A stretch of 64,000 nt of DNA. Origin: Flavobacterium sediminilitoris. GTDB taxonomy: Bacteria; Bacteroidota; Bacteroidia; Flavobacteriales; Flavobacteriaceae. The position numbers were made by a program, and so were the translations under genes. Below are positions 18,333 through 28,692 of the stretch, piece by piece. The stretch spans positions 1,674,001 through 1,738,000 of the forward strand of contig NZ_CP090145.1 of the NCBI RefSeq assembly GCF_023008245.1. The letters are read 5' to 3'. The notes below the pieces were generated by a model. It saw nothing but the letters and a program-made list of their open reading frames with translations. It did no database searches and was not told where the DNA came from. How positions within the stretch are numbered: position 1 is the first letter of the stretch; each line of letters begins with the position of its first letter.

Positions 18333-19481
18333 ATGACAAGTTTATTGATATTCTTAGTTTTAGTTTTAATTGGAATTGCGATTTGGCAGTTAACTAAAAT
18401 TTTCGATTTAACTCAAGTAGGCGTAGATTCAGATAATTCTGAAGTTGCTAATGATAAAGATAATAGTGTTAATGGTTATTTAATGTTTGCCTTTGTTGGA
18501 TTCATTTATATCTTTACCATATATTCTTTATTTGAATGGAGTGATTTAGTTTTAGGTACTCCAGCTTCTGAACATGGTGTTGAAGTTGATAATTTGATGT
18601 ATATTTCAATGTTATTGATCTTTTTTGTTCAGACTGTAACTCAGTTTTTACTACACTATTTTGCTTTTAAATACAGAGGTAAAAAAGGACAAAAAGCATT
18701 ATACTTTGCTGATAATAATAAATTAGAAGCAGTTTGGACGATAATTCCTGTGATTGTATTAGCTGGATTAATTCTTTATGGCTTGTATACATGGAATAAT
18801 ATTATGTTCTATGAGGAAGATGAAGATGTTATCTATGTAGAATTATATGCAAAACAATTTAGTTGGGAAGCAAGATATGCAGGTGAAGATAATACATTAG
18901 GAAAAGCAAATGTTAGGTATATTGAGGGAATAAATACTTTAGGTGTTGACTTATCAGATCCAGCAGCTCAAGATGATAAAGTAGTAACTGAATTGCACTT
19001 GCCAAAAGGGAAGAAAGTAGTATTTAAAATACGTTCTCAAGATGTTCTGCATTCAGCTTATATGCCACATTTTAGAGCTCAAATGAATTGTGTTCCTGGT
19101 ATGATAACTCAGTTTGCGTTTGTTCCAACAGTAACTACTGCTGAAATGCGTCAAGACGAAGCAATTATTGCTAAGGTTGATAAAATCAACAAAATTAGAG
19201 CTAAGAAAAGCACTGAATTAGTTGCTAAAGGAGAAGAAGCGTTAGATCCATATACTTTTGATTATTTATTGTTGTGTAATAAAATTTGTGGAGCTTCTCA
19301 TTACAATATGCAAATGAAGATTGTAGTTGATACTCCAGAAGATTTCAAGAAATGGTTAAATGAAAAACCAGCTTTAGCACAACAATGGAAAGAGGCTAAT
19401 GCACCTGCTGAACCAGAAGTTAAGCAAGATGTTACACCAGAAATGGTTATTGATTCTACACTTATTGTAGACAATCATTAA
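18333..19481 (+). CDS. coxB: Cytochrome c oxidase subunit II
   Basis: 382 residues. It binds CuA and accepts electrons from cytochrome c or ActA/ActE. Three hydrophobic N-terminal segments are followed by a cupredoxin domain. CuA ligands are visible: His in HSAYMPHF (about 239), then CNKICGASHYNM (about 315) with two Cys, His and Met. The residue normally glutamate between the two Cys is Lys here (CNKIC rather than CSEIC). An acidic tail follows. It precedes coxA by 40 bases and sits in the act operon. Confidence 0.96.
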   Translation: MTSLLIFLVLVLIGIAIWQLTKIFDLTQVGVDSDNSEVANDKDNSVNGYLMFAFVGFIYIFTIYSLFEWSDLVLGTPASEHGVEVDNLMYISMLLIFFVQTVTQFLLHYFAFKYRGKKGQKALYFADNNKLEAVWTIIPVIVLAGLILYGLYTWNNIMFYEEDEDVIYVELYAKQFSWEARYAGEDNTLGKANVRYIEGINTLGVDLSDPAAQDDKVVTELHLPKGKKVVFKIRSQDVLHSAYMPHFRAQMNCVPGMITQFAFVPTVTTAEMRQDEAIIAKVDKINKIRAKKSTELVAKGEEALDPYTFDYLLLCNKICGASHYNMQMKIVVDTPEDFKKWLNEKPALAQQWKEANAPAEPEVKQDVTPEMVIDSTLIVDNH

Positions 19482-19521
19482 TCATTAAAATTTGAAAGTT
19501 ATAAAATTATAATATAAGATT

Positions 19522-21291
19522 ATGTCAGCACACGAACACGGTCATCACAAAGAAACATTTATTACTAAATATATTTTTAGTTTAGATCATAAGATGATTG
19601 CTAAGCAATACCTTATTACAGGCTTATTAATGGGAATTATAGGAGTTTTATTATCTATATTTTTCCGTATGCAAATAGCTTGGCCAGAAGAATCTTTTGG
19701 TATTTTTAAATTCTTTTTAGGAGAAAACTTTGCACCAGGTGGTGTAATGAAAAATGATATTTATCTTGCTTTAGTTACAATACATGGTACAATAATGGTA
19801 TTCTTTGTATTAACGGCTGGGTTAAGTGGTACATTTAGTAATTTACTTATTCCATTACAAATTGGAGCAAGAGATATGGCGTCTGGATTTATGAATATGC
19901 TTTCATATTGGATGTTCTTCGTTTCTTCTGTAATTATGGTTGCTTCTTTATTTATTGAATCAGGACCAGCATCTGCTGGATGGACTATATATCCTCCTTT
20001 AAGTGCATTGCCTCAGGCAATTGGTGGTTCAGGATTGGGAATGACTTTATGGTTAGTATCTATGGCTATATTTATTGCATCTTCATTAATGGGATCTTTA
20101 AATTATGTAGTTACGGTTATAAACATGAGAACAAAAGGTATGACAATGACAAGATTACCACTTACGGTATGGGCGTTTTTTGTTACTGCAATAATTGGTA
20201 TTGTTTCTTTCCCAGTATTGTTCTCAGCGGCATTATTATTGATTTTTGATAGAAGTTTTGGAACATCATTCTTCTTATCTGATATATTTATTCAAGGGGA
20301 AGTTTTACATTATCAAGGTGGTTCACCAGTATTGTTTGAGCACTTATTCTGGTTCTTAGGGCACCCTGAAGTATATATTGTATTATTACCTGCATTAGGT
20401 ATTACTTCTGAAATTATAGCTACAAACTCAAGAAAACCAATTTTTGGTTATAGAGCTATGATTGCCTCAATATTAGCAATTGCTTTCTTATCAACTATTG
20501 TTTGGGGGCACCATATGTTCGTATCTGGAATGAATCCATTTTTAGGATCGGTGTTTACTTTTACAACGTTATTAATTGCAATTCCTTCAGCAGTAAAAGC
20601 TTTTAATTATATTACAACATTATGGAAAGGAAACTTGCAGTTGAACCCAGCAATGCTATTTTCAATTGGTTTAGTTTCAACATTTATTACCGGAGGTTTA
20701 ACAGGAATTATTTTAGGAGATAGTACTTTAGATATTAATGTTCATGATACTTACTTTGTTGTTGCTCACTTCCACTTAGTAATGGGTATATCTGCACTAT
20801 ACGGATTCTTTGCAGGAGTTTATCATTGGTTCCCAAAAATGTTTGGAAAAATGATGAATAAAAACTTAGGATATGTTCACTTTTGGGTTACAGCGGTTTG
20901 TGCTTACGGAGTTTTCTTCCCAATGCACTTTATAGGAATGGCTGGTTTACCAAGACGTTATTATACAAATTCAGCATTTCCATTATTCGATGAGTTAGCA
21001 GATGTTAACGTGTTAATCACAATGTTTGCAATTGTAGGAGCAGCTTTTCAAATTGTTTTCTTTTGGAACTTCTTTTATAGTATGTTCTATGGTAAAAAAG
21101 CACCAAAAAATCCTTGGAGATCTAATACTCTTGAATGGACAACACCAGTTGAACATATTCATGGAAACTGGCCAGGTGAAATACCAGAAGTACACCGTTG
21201 GGCTTATGATTACAGTAAGCCAGGTCATGATGATGATTTTGTACCTCAAGTAGTTCCAATGAAAGAAGGTGAAGAAGAATTACATCATTAA
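19522..21291 (+). CDS. coxA: Cytochrome c oxidase subunit I (haem-copper oxidase)
   Basis: 589 residues, twelve or more helices. Ligands are visible: haem a His in IHGTIMVFFVL (about 88), the CuB His and Tyr of GHPEVYI (about 280), the CuB pair HHMF (about 331), and HDTYFVVAHFH (about 408-418) with the haem a3 and haem a histidines. The GHPEVY His-Tyr cross-link is typical of A-type oxidases. A C-terminal extension follows the core. The gene ends the operon and is followed by a strong terminator. Confidence 0.97.
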   Translation: MSAHEHGHHKETFITKYIFSLDHKMIAKQYLITGLLMGIIGVLLSIFFRMQIAWPEESFGIFKFFLGENFAPGGVMKNDIYLALVTIHGTIMVFFVLTAGLSGTFSNLLIPLQIGARDMASGFMNMLSYWMFFVSSVIMVASLFIESGPASAGWTIYPPLSALPQAIGGSGLGMTLWLVSMAIFIASSLMGSLNYVVTVINMRTKGMTMTRLPLTVWAFFVTAIIGIVSFPVLFSAALLLIFDRSFGTSFFLSDIFIQGEVLHYQGGSPVLFEHLFWFLGHPEVYIVLLPALGITSEIIATNSRKPIFGYRAMIASILAIAFLSTIVWGHHMFVSGMNPFLGSVFTFTTLLIAIPSAVKAFNYITTLWKGNLQLNPAMLFSIGLVSTFITGGLTGIILGDSTLDINVHDTYFVVAHFHLVMGISALYGFFAGVYHWFPKMFGKMMNKNLGYVHFWVTAVCAYGVFFPMHFIGMAGLPRRYYTNSAFPLFDELADVNVLITMFAIVGAAFQIVFFWNFFYSMFYGKKAPKNPWRSNTLEWTTPVEHIHGNWPGEIPEVHRWAYDYSKPGHDDDFVPQVVPMKEGEEELHH

Positions 21292-21310
21292 GATTTTAAA
21301 ATATACATTT

Positions 21311-21341
21311 AAAAAACCTTTCCTTTCAGGAAAGGTTTTTT
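21311..21341 (+). terminator. Terminator of actABCDEF-coxBA
   Basis: AAAAAACCTTTCCT and AGGAAAGGTTTTTT form a 14-bp stem with a 3-base loop ending in a T run, 20 bases after coxA. Confidence 0.9.
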
Positions 21342-21346
21342 GTTTT

Positions 21347-21354
21347 TAACTTTG
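21347..21354 (+). promoter_or_regulatory. -7 element of ruvB
   Basis: TAACTTTG matches TAnnTTTG, 16 bases before the ruvB ATG at 21370. It excludes earlier in-frame starts for ruvB, because transcription would begin only just upstream of 21370. Confidence 0.6.
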
Positions 21355-21369
21355 CTTATATTTATTACT

Positions 21370-22392
21370 ATGAATGAGAATTTAGACCCTAATAAAGAGA
21401 GATTTACACCTCAAGATTTAGATATTGAGAAGGCTTTACGTCCTTTAAGTTTTGATGATTTTGCAGGACAGGATCATGTTTTGGAAAATTTGAAAGTTTT
21501 TGTTGAAGCAGCAAATCAAAGAGGAGAAGCACTAGATCATTCATTATTTCATGGTCCTCCAGGTTTGGGTAAAACAACATTGGCTAATATTTTGGCAAAT
21601 GAATTAGGAGTTGGTATAAAAATCACGTCAGGACCTGTGTTAGATAAGCCAGGAGATTTGGCTGGTTTATTGACAAATTTAGAAGAAAGAGATGTCTTAT
21701 TTATTGATGAGATTCATCGTTTAAGTCCTATAGTTGAAGAGTATTTATATTCTGCAATGGAAGATTATAAAATAGACATTATGATTGAAAGTGGGCCAAA
21801 TGCAAGAACAGTTCAAATTCATTTGAATCCGTTTACATTGGTTGGTGCAACAACCCGTTCAGGATTATTGACTGCTCCAATGAGGGCTCGTTTTGGTATT
21901 CAAAGTAGATTACAGTACTATAATACAGAATTATTAGCTACAATTATTGAACGTAGTGCTACTATTTTAAAAGTTGAAATTGATCTAGAAGCAGCAATAG
22001 AAATAGCAGGAAGGAGTAGAGGAACACCGCGTATTGCAAATGCGTTATTGAGAAGAGTTCGTGATTTCGCTCAGATAAAAGGAAATGGTAGAGTTGATAT
22101 AGAAATTACAAAGTATGCTTTAAAAGCACTAAATGTAGACGCAAATGGGTTAGATGAAATGGATAATAAAATTTTATCAACTATAATCGATAAATTTAAA
22201 GGAGGACCAGTTGGATTAACAACATTGGCTACTGCTGTTTCTGAAAATGGGGAAACAATCGAAGAAGTTTATGAACCGTTTTTGATACAAGAAGGGTTTA
22301 TTATGAGAACACCTAGAGGAAGAGAAGTTACAGAGAAGGCTTATAAACATCTAGGAAAAATAAAAGCAAATATACAAGGAGGCTTGTTTTAA
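21370..22392 (+). CDS. ruvB: Holliday junction branch-migration ATPase RuvB
   Basis: 340 residues, the normal RuvB length, beginning [15 protein letters not shown]+ motor that drives branch migration with RuvA. Walker [10 protein letters not shown] (about 62), Walker B LFIDEIHR (about 111), sensor 1 GATTRSG, arginine finger in the RARFGI stretch, and a C-terminal winged helix with [14 protein letters not shown]. ruvA lies at 35288, not next to ruvB. Confidence 0.97.
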   Translation: MNENLDPNKERFTPQDLDIEKALRPLSFDDFAGQDHVLENLKVFVEAANQRGEALDHSLFHGPPGLGKTTLANILANELGVGIKITSGPVLDKPGDLAGLLTNLEERDVLFIDEIHRLSPIVEEYLYSAMEDYKIDIMIESGPNARTVQIHLNPFTLVGATTRSGLLTAPMRARFGIQSRLQYYNTELLATIIERSATILKVEIDLEAAIEIAGRSRGTPRIANALLRRVRDFAQIKGNGRVDIEITKYALKALNVDANGLDEMDNKILSTIIDKFKGGPVGLTTLATAVSENGETIEEVYEPFLIQEGFIMRTPRGREVTEKAYKHLGKIKANIQGGLF

Positions 22393-22401
22393 TATAAAAA
22401 T

Positions 22402-23736
22402 ATGAATTCCTCTAAAAAAATTCCTGAAGTAACTGTTTTTAAGTTTCTAAAACATTCATTATCGATTTTAAAAAATCCGTTACCTTTTCATAAAGCTAAT
22501 TTTAATTTTCATGGTGATATCTTCAAATTAAATATCGGGTTTGGAAGTTCTGTTATTTTTTCTAGAGATGCGAGTTTGTTGAGTTATGTGCTTCAAAAGA
22601 ATCAAAAAAACTATACAAAGTCACCTATACAAACAAGAGATTTGGCTAAATATGTAGGAAAAGGACTTTTAACGTCAGAAGGGGAAAAATGGCAAAAACA
22701 ACGCAAACTAATTCAGCCTGCTTTTCATAAAAGTCAATTATTGCTATTATTAGAAAATATCCAATCTATAATTGAATTTGAATTAGATAAAATAGTATGT
22801 AATAAACCGATTGATGTTTTTCCGATATTTAATGATTTAGCATTTCAAACAGTTGTAAAGTCATTGTTTAGTTCTGAAGTTAGTGATGATGAGATTAATA
22901 AACTTCAATATGTGACTGAGGTTACTCAACAAATGTTAGTTAAAGAATTGCGCCAACCTTATTTAGGTTGGTGGTTTAAGGCATCTGGAGACATTAAAAA
23001 ACATTTAGGCTTAATAAATGAATCGAGAGACATTTTAAGAGGAATTGTAAATAAAAGAAAGCAGAATAATATTAAACAGAATGATTTATTAGAAATGTTG
23101 CTTAATGCTCAATATGAAGATGGGAGTATTATGGAAGAGCAACAATTACTAGATGAAATTTTAATTTTATTTGCGGCAGGACATGAGACAACATCAAATG
23201 CTTTAACATTTACAAGTGAATTGTTAGCTAGAAATAGTATCACTCAAGATAAAATATTAGAAGAAGTTAAACGACTTAAAAAGGAATCTTCAGATATTAT
23301 GTATTGGTTGAAAAATGCAAGTTATACCAAGCAAGTTATTGAAGAATCAATGCGATTATTTCCTCCAGCATATTTCATTGATAGAATTAATAAAGAAGAT
23401 GATGAATATGAGGGATTTCATTTCCCTAAAGGATCAAGCATATTGTTTTCAGTTTATGAAATTCATAGACATCCTGATTTTTGGGAAAATCCAGAAGAAT
23501 TTATTCCTGAACGTTTTTCAAATGAAAGTGTAAAGTTCTCTAAAAATTATTTTCCTTTTGGAGCAGGTCAACGTATGTGTATAGGAAATAATTTTGCAAT
23601 GTATGAAATGATTTTAGCAATAATGACTATCGTTGAACGATATCAAATAATAGAAAAAACAACGCCAATTAAAATAAAGCCTTTAATTACACTTAAGCCT
23701 TTAGATGCTATATTAGAGTTTAAACTACGATTGTAA
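22402..23736 (+). CDS. Cytochrome P450
   Basis: 444 residues, soluble, without a membrane anchor. The I-helix has [11 protein letters not shown] (about 258), the K-helix ExxR is EESMRL (about 314), and the haem-binding loop is [20 protein letters not shown] with the ligand Cys near 393. All three motifs are intact, so the enzyme is probably active. Substrate cannot be predicted; a fatty-acid or secondary metabolite oxidation would be typical of bacterial class members. It follows ruvB by 9 bases and precedes queG by 10. Confidence 0.95.
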   Translation: MNSSKKIPEVTVFKFLKHSLSILKNPLPFHKANFNFHGDIFKLNIGFGSSVIFSRDASLLSYVLQKNQKNYTKSPIQTRDLAKYVGKGLLTSEGEKWQKQRKLIQPAFHKSQLLLLLENIQSIIEFELDKIVCNKPIDVFPIFNDLAFQTVVKSLFSSEVSDDEINKLQYVTEVTQQMLVKELRQPYLGWWFKASGDIKKHLGLINESRDILRGIVNKRKQNNIKQNDLLEMLLNAQYEDGSIMEEQQLLDEILILFAAGHETTSNALTFTSELLARNSITQDKILEEVKRLKKESSDIMYWLKNASYTKQVIEESMRLFPPAYFIDRINKEDDEYEGFHFPKGSSILFSVYEIHRHPDFWENPEEFIPERFSNESVKFSKNYFPFGAGQRMCIGNNFAMYEMILAIMTIVERYQIIEKTTPIKIKPLITLKPLDAILEFKLRL

Positions 23737-23746
23737 AATCTGTAAG

Positions 23747-24673
23747 ATGAATAATAAAGAAAAATATTCATTATTAATAAAAGAAGAAGCTAAGCGATTA
23801 GGATTTCTTTCTTGTGGTATTTCTAAAGCAGAATTCTTAGAGGAAGAAGCACCTAGATTAGAAAATTGGTTAAATCATCAACATAATGGTCAGATGGCTT
23901 ATATGGAAAACCATTTTGATAAGAGGCTTAATCCTACGCTATTAGTAGATGGAGCAAAAAGTGTTATTTCGTTGTTATTAAATTATTTTCCTTCAGAAAA
24001 ACAAAATGAAGATTCATATAAGATTTCAAAATATGCTTATGGTCAAGATTATCATTTTGTAATAAAAGAAAAGCTAAAAGAACTATTAAATTTTATTCAA
24101 GAAGAGATAGGTGAAGTTTCTGGAAGAGCATTTGTAGATTCTGCACCTGTTTTAGATAAAGCTTGGGCTGCAAAAAGCGGATTAGGTTGGGTAGGAAAAA
24201 ACAGCAATCTTATTACTCAAAAAGTGGGTTCTTTCTATTTTATTGCAGAGTTAATAGTTGATTTGAATCTGGAGTATGATACTATAACTACAGATCATTG
24301 TGGCTCTTGTACAGCTTGCTTAGATGCTTGTCCTACAGAAGCTATAATAGCACCTTATATTGTTGATGGGAGCAAATGTATTTCATATTTTACAATTGAG
24401 TTAAAAGAGAATATTCCTTTAGAAATGAAAGGTAAATTTAATGATTGGGCATTTGGGTGTGATGTTTGTCAGGATGTTTGTCCTTGGAATCGATTTTCAA
24501 AACCACACAATGAACCTCTTTTTAATCCTAATAAAGAGTTGCTGTCTTTTTCTAAAAAAGATTGGGAAGAAATAACAAAAGATACTTTTAATAAAGTATT
24601 TAAAAATTCAGCAGTAAAAAGGACTAAATTAGAAGGGCTACAAAGAAACATTAGTTTCTTGTTAGGTAAATGA
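23747..24673 (+). CDS. queG: Epoxyqueuosine reductase QueG
   Basis: 308 residues. It reduces epoxyqueuosine to queuosine in tRNA, using cobalamin and two 4Fe-4S clusters. Ferredoxin-type motifs are [15 protein letters not shown] (about 185) and [11 protein letters not shown] (about 238). The N-terminal cobalamin-binding part has [14 protein letters not shown] and a catalytic-region [20 protein letters not shown]. The chain lacks the HEAT repeats of longer homologues, as in many Bacteroidota. Together with the preceding P450 it forms a tight transcription unit, with no obvious functional connection. Confidence 0.95.
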   Translation: MNNKEKYSLLIKEEAKRLGFLSCGISKAEFLEEEAPRLENWLNHQHNGQMAYMENHFDKRLNPTLLVDGAKSVISLLLNYFPSEKQNEDSYKISKYAYGQDYHFVIKEKLKELLNFIQEEIGEVSGRAFVDSAPVLDKAWAAKSGLGWVGKNSNLITQKVGSFYFIAELIVDLNLEYDTITTDHCGSCTACLDACPTEAIIAPYIVDGSKCISYFTIELKENIPLEMKGKFNDWAFGCDVCQDVCPWNRFSKPHNEPLFNPNKELLSFSKKDWEEITKDTFNKVFKNSAVKRTKLEGLQRNISFLLGK

Positions 24674-24699
24674 TAAGTTAAGGAGATTGAAATATTTTA

Positions 24700-24707
24700 T
24701 ATATTTG
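24700..24707 (+). promoter_or_regulatory. -7 element upstream of the T9SS type-B surface protein
   Basis: TATATTTG, an exact TAnnTTTG match, 21 bases ahead of the GTG start at 24729. Confidence 0.6.
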
Positions 24708-24728
24708 GAACACTAAAATTCCAATACT

Positions 24729-27700
24729 GTGAAAAAACATTACTATCTATTACTTATTATTCATTTATCATTTTTTAGTTTTTCTCAAAATTTACCAAAT
24801 GATTGTCAAAATTATATCCAAGCATGTGACAATCAAAATATTTCTTATAATGTTTCAGGAGCCGGTGTTCAAGAAATTATTCCAGAATCATGTAGTAGTA
24901 GTGAGCACAATTCACTTTGGTTAAGAGTTACAATAGATCAACCGGGAACTTTAGGTTTCACAATTGTTCCACAAAGTACAGATATAAATGAAGATTATGA
25001 TTTTTGGGTTTTCGGACCAGTGTCAGATTGTAGTAATTTAGGAGCTCCCATACGTTGTTCTACTACAAACCCTGCTGCTGCTGGACAAACCAATAATCAT
25101 ACAGGATTAAATGCTTCGTCAATTGATATAAATGAAGGACCAGGTGCTGATGGTAATGGTTTTGTAAGACAACTAACTGCTCTGTCTGGTCAAAGCTATT
25201 TTATAGTAATTGATAGACCAATAGGGAATTCTCCTTTTTCCTTGACTTGGACAGGAACTGCTACTATTTTGAATCCTTTTAAAAATATAAATTTTCCTGA
25301 TTATCCTGATGTAGTTCTTTGTGATGAAGGCTTAGATAATTTAGAATTGTATGATTTCTCAGTTTTAGATAATATTATTTTAACAGGCCTAACAGATTTT
25401 TTTATAACATACCATAATTCTTTGCAAGACGCGTCATTAAATAATAATCCAATTATTGGAGCAGCTAATTTAAATGAAGGGACATATTATGCTAGAATTT
25501 CATCATTAACAGCACAGTGTACTGAAATAAAAACAGTTAATCTAATTTTTGATAATATATCTACAAATGATGTAATAGAAACCGTTTGTGAAAACACAGC
25601 AGCAAATACAATTGATTATGATTTAAGCAATTCGAATAATAGTATTTATACAGGAACGCAAGTAGTAACGTATAAATATTTTACAAATTTAACAGACGCA
25701 AATAATAATACAAATGAGATAACAAATTGGCAAAATAGAACATTGTCATTGGGTTCACATGAGTTTTATGTTCGAACTGAAAAAGGAACTTGTTTTGATA
25801 CTTCAAAGTTAACCATAAATGTAATTCAAAGGCCAGTAATTAACCCTATAGTAGAATTAAAGCAATGTGATGATGATACAGATGGGTTTAGTGCTTTTAA
25901 TCTTACGGAAGCAGAAGATCTAATTGTCGCTAATTCAACAGGTTTGACAATAAGCTATTTCCTAAATTTAACAGATGCACAAGACAATATAAATACGATT
26001 ACAAATGTTACATCTTTTGTTAATCAAACTATAAACACACAAACTATATATTATAGAGTAACAAATACTAATGATTGTTTTAGAGTTGGTCAATTAGATT
26101 TAATAGTTTCTGCAACTCAAATTCCAACTACTTTTTCACCAATAGTGATTACTTCTTGTGATGATACTTTTGGAACTAATAATGATGGAATCGCAACTTT
26201 TGACTTTAGTGGAACTCAAACTGTAATAGCAGGATTGTTTACAGGGCAAGTGGTAAATGTAACGTTTTATGAAAATGTTCAAGATGCTTTAGCAGAAGTT
26301 AATCAAATTGATATAGCAAATGCTTCAGCATATACGAATGATAATTCACCAAATACGCAAGATATTTATGTAAGAGTTGATAGCGATTTGAATAATGATT
26401 GTGTCGGTTTAGGTAAGTATGTAAGTTTGCAAGTTGAAAATCACCCTATTGTTCCTCCAAAAGAAATAAGAGGTTGTGATGATGATAATGACGGAATAAT
26501 AGATTTTATAACAACTGATATTGAAACAGAATTATTAAATGGATTAACAAATGTGTCAGTAACATATATAGATGCTAATAATGTAGTATATGATGATTTA
26601 CCAAATCCATTTACTACAGCATCTCAAATAATGACAGTTACACTTAAAAATGACACGGCAAAAGAATGTCTTTTTGTAACAACGTTAGAATTTATTGTTG
26701 ATAACAAACCAACAGCAAATCCAATTCAACCAGATTTACTTGTAAAATGTGATGATGATGAAATAAATCCATTGCAACAAAATGGTAAATTTAATTTTGA
26801 TACATCAACTTTTGATAATATAATTAAAGGGACTCAAACTAGAGTCGTTATTGAATATTATGATGAGAATAATGATTTATTACCAAGTCCGTTACCAAAT
26901 CCTTTTGAAATAGGGACACAAGATATAACAGTCAAAGTTATAAATGAAGATAATAATGATTGTTATGATACTATTGTTTTGTCGTTTATTGTAAATCCAG
27001 TTCCTAATATTTATATTGAAGGAGAGGAAGAGATTATTTGTACTGATGACCCTAGTGATTCACAAGTTTTAAATGCAGGATTAGTCGATGAAACAACCAT
27101 TGACGATTATACATATCAGTGGTATTTTAATAATCAAATTATTGTTGGAGCAGATCAATATAATTTAACGGTTACAAATTCAGGAAATTATAGTGTAGAT
27201 GTAATTGATAATAATTTGTGTTCTAGTACAAGAAATATTGTGGTAATTCCATCAAATATTGCTGTAATTAATAATATAGAAATTGTTGATTTGGTAGATT
27301 CAAATACAATAACAGTTTTAGTAACAGGTGACGGAAATTATCAATATAGTTTAGATGGAGAGAATTATCAAGAGAGTAATGTTTTCTATGATGTTCAAGC
27401 TGGATTAAAAACGGTGTATGTTTATGACTTAAATGGTTGTGGTATTACATCAGAAACAGTAAGTGTTTTATCTGTCCCAAAATATTTTACACCAAATGGA
27501 GATGGAATTAACGATTTTTGGAATGTTAAAGGGTTTAATGAAAGATTTCAAGAAAGCACTTTGATTTCTATTTTTGATAGATATGGAAAATTATTGAAGC
27601 AAATTTCGTCATTTTCTCAAGGATGGGATGGAACATTTAATACAGTAAATATGCCTTCTTCTGATTATTGGTATTCAATTGAATTATTAGATGGACGAGT

Positions 27701-27731
27701 TAAAAAAGGACATTTTTCATTAATAAGATAG
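24729..27731 (+). CDS. T9SS type-B sorted multidomain surface protein
   Basis: 1000 residues with a GTG start supported by the -7 element just upstream. Signal peptide KKHYYLLLIIHLSFFSFSQ is followed by an N-terminal domain, then about six units of roughly 85-105 residues, several starting with a cysteine/aspartate motif such as LKQCDDDTDGF, IRGCDDDNDGI and LVKCDDDEINP. The last 85 residues are a CHU_C/T9SS type-B sorting domain: VPKYFTPNGDGINDFW, IFDRYGKLL, GWDGTFN and a terminal FSLIR. It would be exported by the SprA-containing T9SS and fixed to the cell surface. Ligand unknown. Confidence 0.9.
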   Translation: MKKHYYLLLIIHLSFFSFSQNLPNDCQNYIQACDNQNISYNVSGAGVQEIIPESCSSSEHNSLWLRVTIDQPGTLGFTIVPQSTDINEDYDFWVFGPVSDCSNLGAPIRCSTTNPAAAGQTNNHTGLNASSIDINEGPGADGNGFVRQLTALSGQSYFIVIDRPIGNSPFSLTWTGTATILNPFKNINFPDYPDVVLCDEGLDNLELYDFSVLDNIILTGLTDFFITYHNSLQDASLNNNPIIGAANLNEGTYYARISSLTAQCTEIKTVNLIFDNISTNDVIETVCENTAANTIDYDLSNSNNSIYTGTQVVTYKYFTNLTDANNNTNEITNWQNRTLSLGSHEFYVRTEKGTCFDTSKLTINVIQRPVINPIVELKQCDDDTDGFSAFNLTEAEDLIVANSTGLTISYFLNLTDAQDNINTITNVTSFVNQTINTQTIYYRVTNTNDCFRVGQLDLIVSATQIPTTFSPIVITSCDDTFGTNNDGIATFDFSGTQTVIAGLFTGQVVNVTFYENVQDALAEVNQIDIANASAYTNDNSPNTQDIYVRVDSDLNNDCVGLGKYVSLQVENHPIVPPKEIRGCDDDNDGIIDFITTDIETELLNGLTNVSVTYIDANNVVYDDLPNPFTTASQIMTVTLKNDTAKECLFVTTLEFIVDNKPTANPIQPDLLVKCDDDEINPLQQNGKFNFDTSTFDNIIKGTQTRVVIEYYDENNDLLPSPLPNPFEIGTQDITVKVINEDNNDCYDTIVLSFIVNPVPNIYIEGEEEIICTDDPSDSQVLNAGLVDETTIDDYTYQWYFNNQIIVGADQYNLTVTNSGNYSVDVIDNNLCSSTRNIVVIPSNIAVINNIEIVDLVDSNTITVLVTGDGNYQYSLDGENYQESNVFYDVQAGLKTVYVYDLNGCGITSETVSVLSVPKYFTPNGDGINDFWNVKGFNERFQESTLISIFDRYGKLLKQISSFSQGWDGTFNTVNMPSSDYWYSIELLDGRVKKGHFSLIR

Positions 27732-27742
27732 AAAATATAAAT

Positions 27743-27771
27743 AAAACACCAGTTTTTACACTGGTGTTTTA
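27743..27771. terminator. Terminator after the T9SS-B gene (also usable from the opposite strand)
   Basis: AAAACACCAGT and ACTGGTGTTTT form an 11-bp stem with a 6-base loop, 12 bases after the stop. Runs of A and T on both sides allow use by the convergent minus-strand operon ending at 27851. Confidence 0.85.
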
Positions 27772-27850
27772 ACTGCAAGCAACGAAAACGTTCTGCGAAA
27801 ATGTAATTAATTTGAAGAATAATTAAATTTAAAAAAGCAGAATTTTTTAT

Positions 27851-28249
27851 TTAAGTAAGGTTGTTTTGTTCATTTATTTTTAAATAAGCAAGCCTTTTTA
27901 ATTTTTTATATTGAAATAGAAAAGATTCAATATTATTTTTAAAAAGGATATGGTCATTTAAATAATAAGTTTCGCATTCAATGTCTTCACATTCTTTTAA
28001 TCCGTCTGTTTTTCTAATGTAAAATATTAGATTTGCTAGTAAAATGTTATTTTCTTTTTCTTTTGTTTCTAGTTTTTCAATAATTTTACTATAGATGTCA
28101 TTGTTTTTTTTGTTTTTTAAAAGCTGTTTAAAAAATACTATTTCGGCATTAATACAGTCTACTTCTTCTTTCCATAAAAGAATATCTTTATTGATAAATT
28201 GTCTCTCAATATCATCTTTGTCATAATGCTTTTTGACTAAATTATTCAT
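27851..28249 (-). CDS. Uncharacterised coiled-coil protein in the gdhA-rnk operon
   Basis: 132 residues, no signal peptide and no membrane segment. Composition and heptad-like patterns suggest a long antiparallel coiled coil (residues about 25-75 and 100-125), for example WKEEVDCINAEIVFFKQLL and ESFLFQYKKLKRLAYLKI. I do not recognise the family. It is the last gene of a minus-strand operon, 22 bases downstream of the Rnk/GreA-like gene. Its neighbour suggests a role with transcription or nitrogen control, but this is inference. Confidence 0.6.
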   Translation of the reverse strand: MNNLVKKHYDKDDIERQFINKDILLWKEEVDCINAEIVFFKQLLKNKKNNDIYSKIIEKLETKEKENNILLANLIFYIRKTDGLKECEDIECETYYLNDHILFKNNIESFLFQYKKLKRLAYLKINEQNNLT

Positions 28250-28271
28250 CCTTTTAAGTATTTATAATTGT

Positions 28272-28658
28272 TTAATTTTTAACAGAGATTATCTCTATTG
28301 TGCTTATTCCAGTAGGGAATTGCCAATTGATTTTATCATTTTGAGCATAACCAAATAAAGCAAGGCCCATTGGAGCTAATACAGATATTTTATTATTTGC
28401 TACATCACTTTTTTCTGGAGTAACAATTTGATATGTTCTTTCTTTATCAAAAGCTGTTTTAATGGTTACAATAGAATTAAATCGAACAATGTCTTCAGGT
28501 ATTTTTGCACTATCAAGTACTTTTGCTTCTTTTAATTCATCTATTAATTTTTCAAAAGACAATCGATATGTTTTATCATTTTTATTGTGAGAATTCGAAA
28601 AAAGGTGCTTTAAAGTTTCAAGTTCTTTTTTATCAATAATTATTTTTCCGTACTTCAT
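28272..28658 (-). CDS. GreA/GreB-family (Rnk-like) transcription factor
   Basis: 128 residues. A shortened N-terminal helical part (KKELETLKHLFSN) is followed by a GreA/GreB C-terminal FKBP-like domain with VRFNSIVTIKT, ISVLAPMGLALFGYAQND and a final ISTIEIISV strand. Such Rnk-like proteins bind RNA polymerase without the full cleavage-stimulating coiled coil. It is in a minus-strand operon after gdhA (34-base gap). Exact effect on transcription is unknown. Confidence 0.8.
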   Translation of the reverse strand: MKYGKIIIDKKELETLKHLFSNSHNKNDKTYRLSFEKLIDELKEAKVLDSAKIPEDIVRFNSIVTIKTAFDKERTYQIVTPEKSDVANNKISVLAPMGLALFGYAQNDKINWQFPTGISTIEIISVKN

Positions 28659-28692
28659 GATTCAAAAATTAGTTTTAATTAATTGATCTTTA

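Noticed and set aside
21340..21369. Upstream start for ruvB
   Set aside because: It lies within the terminator and ahead of the -7 element; the ATG at 21370 gives the standard RuvB N-terminus.
24729..27731. Repeated domains as a CRISPR-like or DNA repeat array
   Set aside because: Repeats are protein-level and diverged at DNA level; no regular short spacers are visible.
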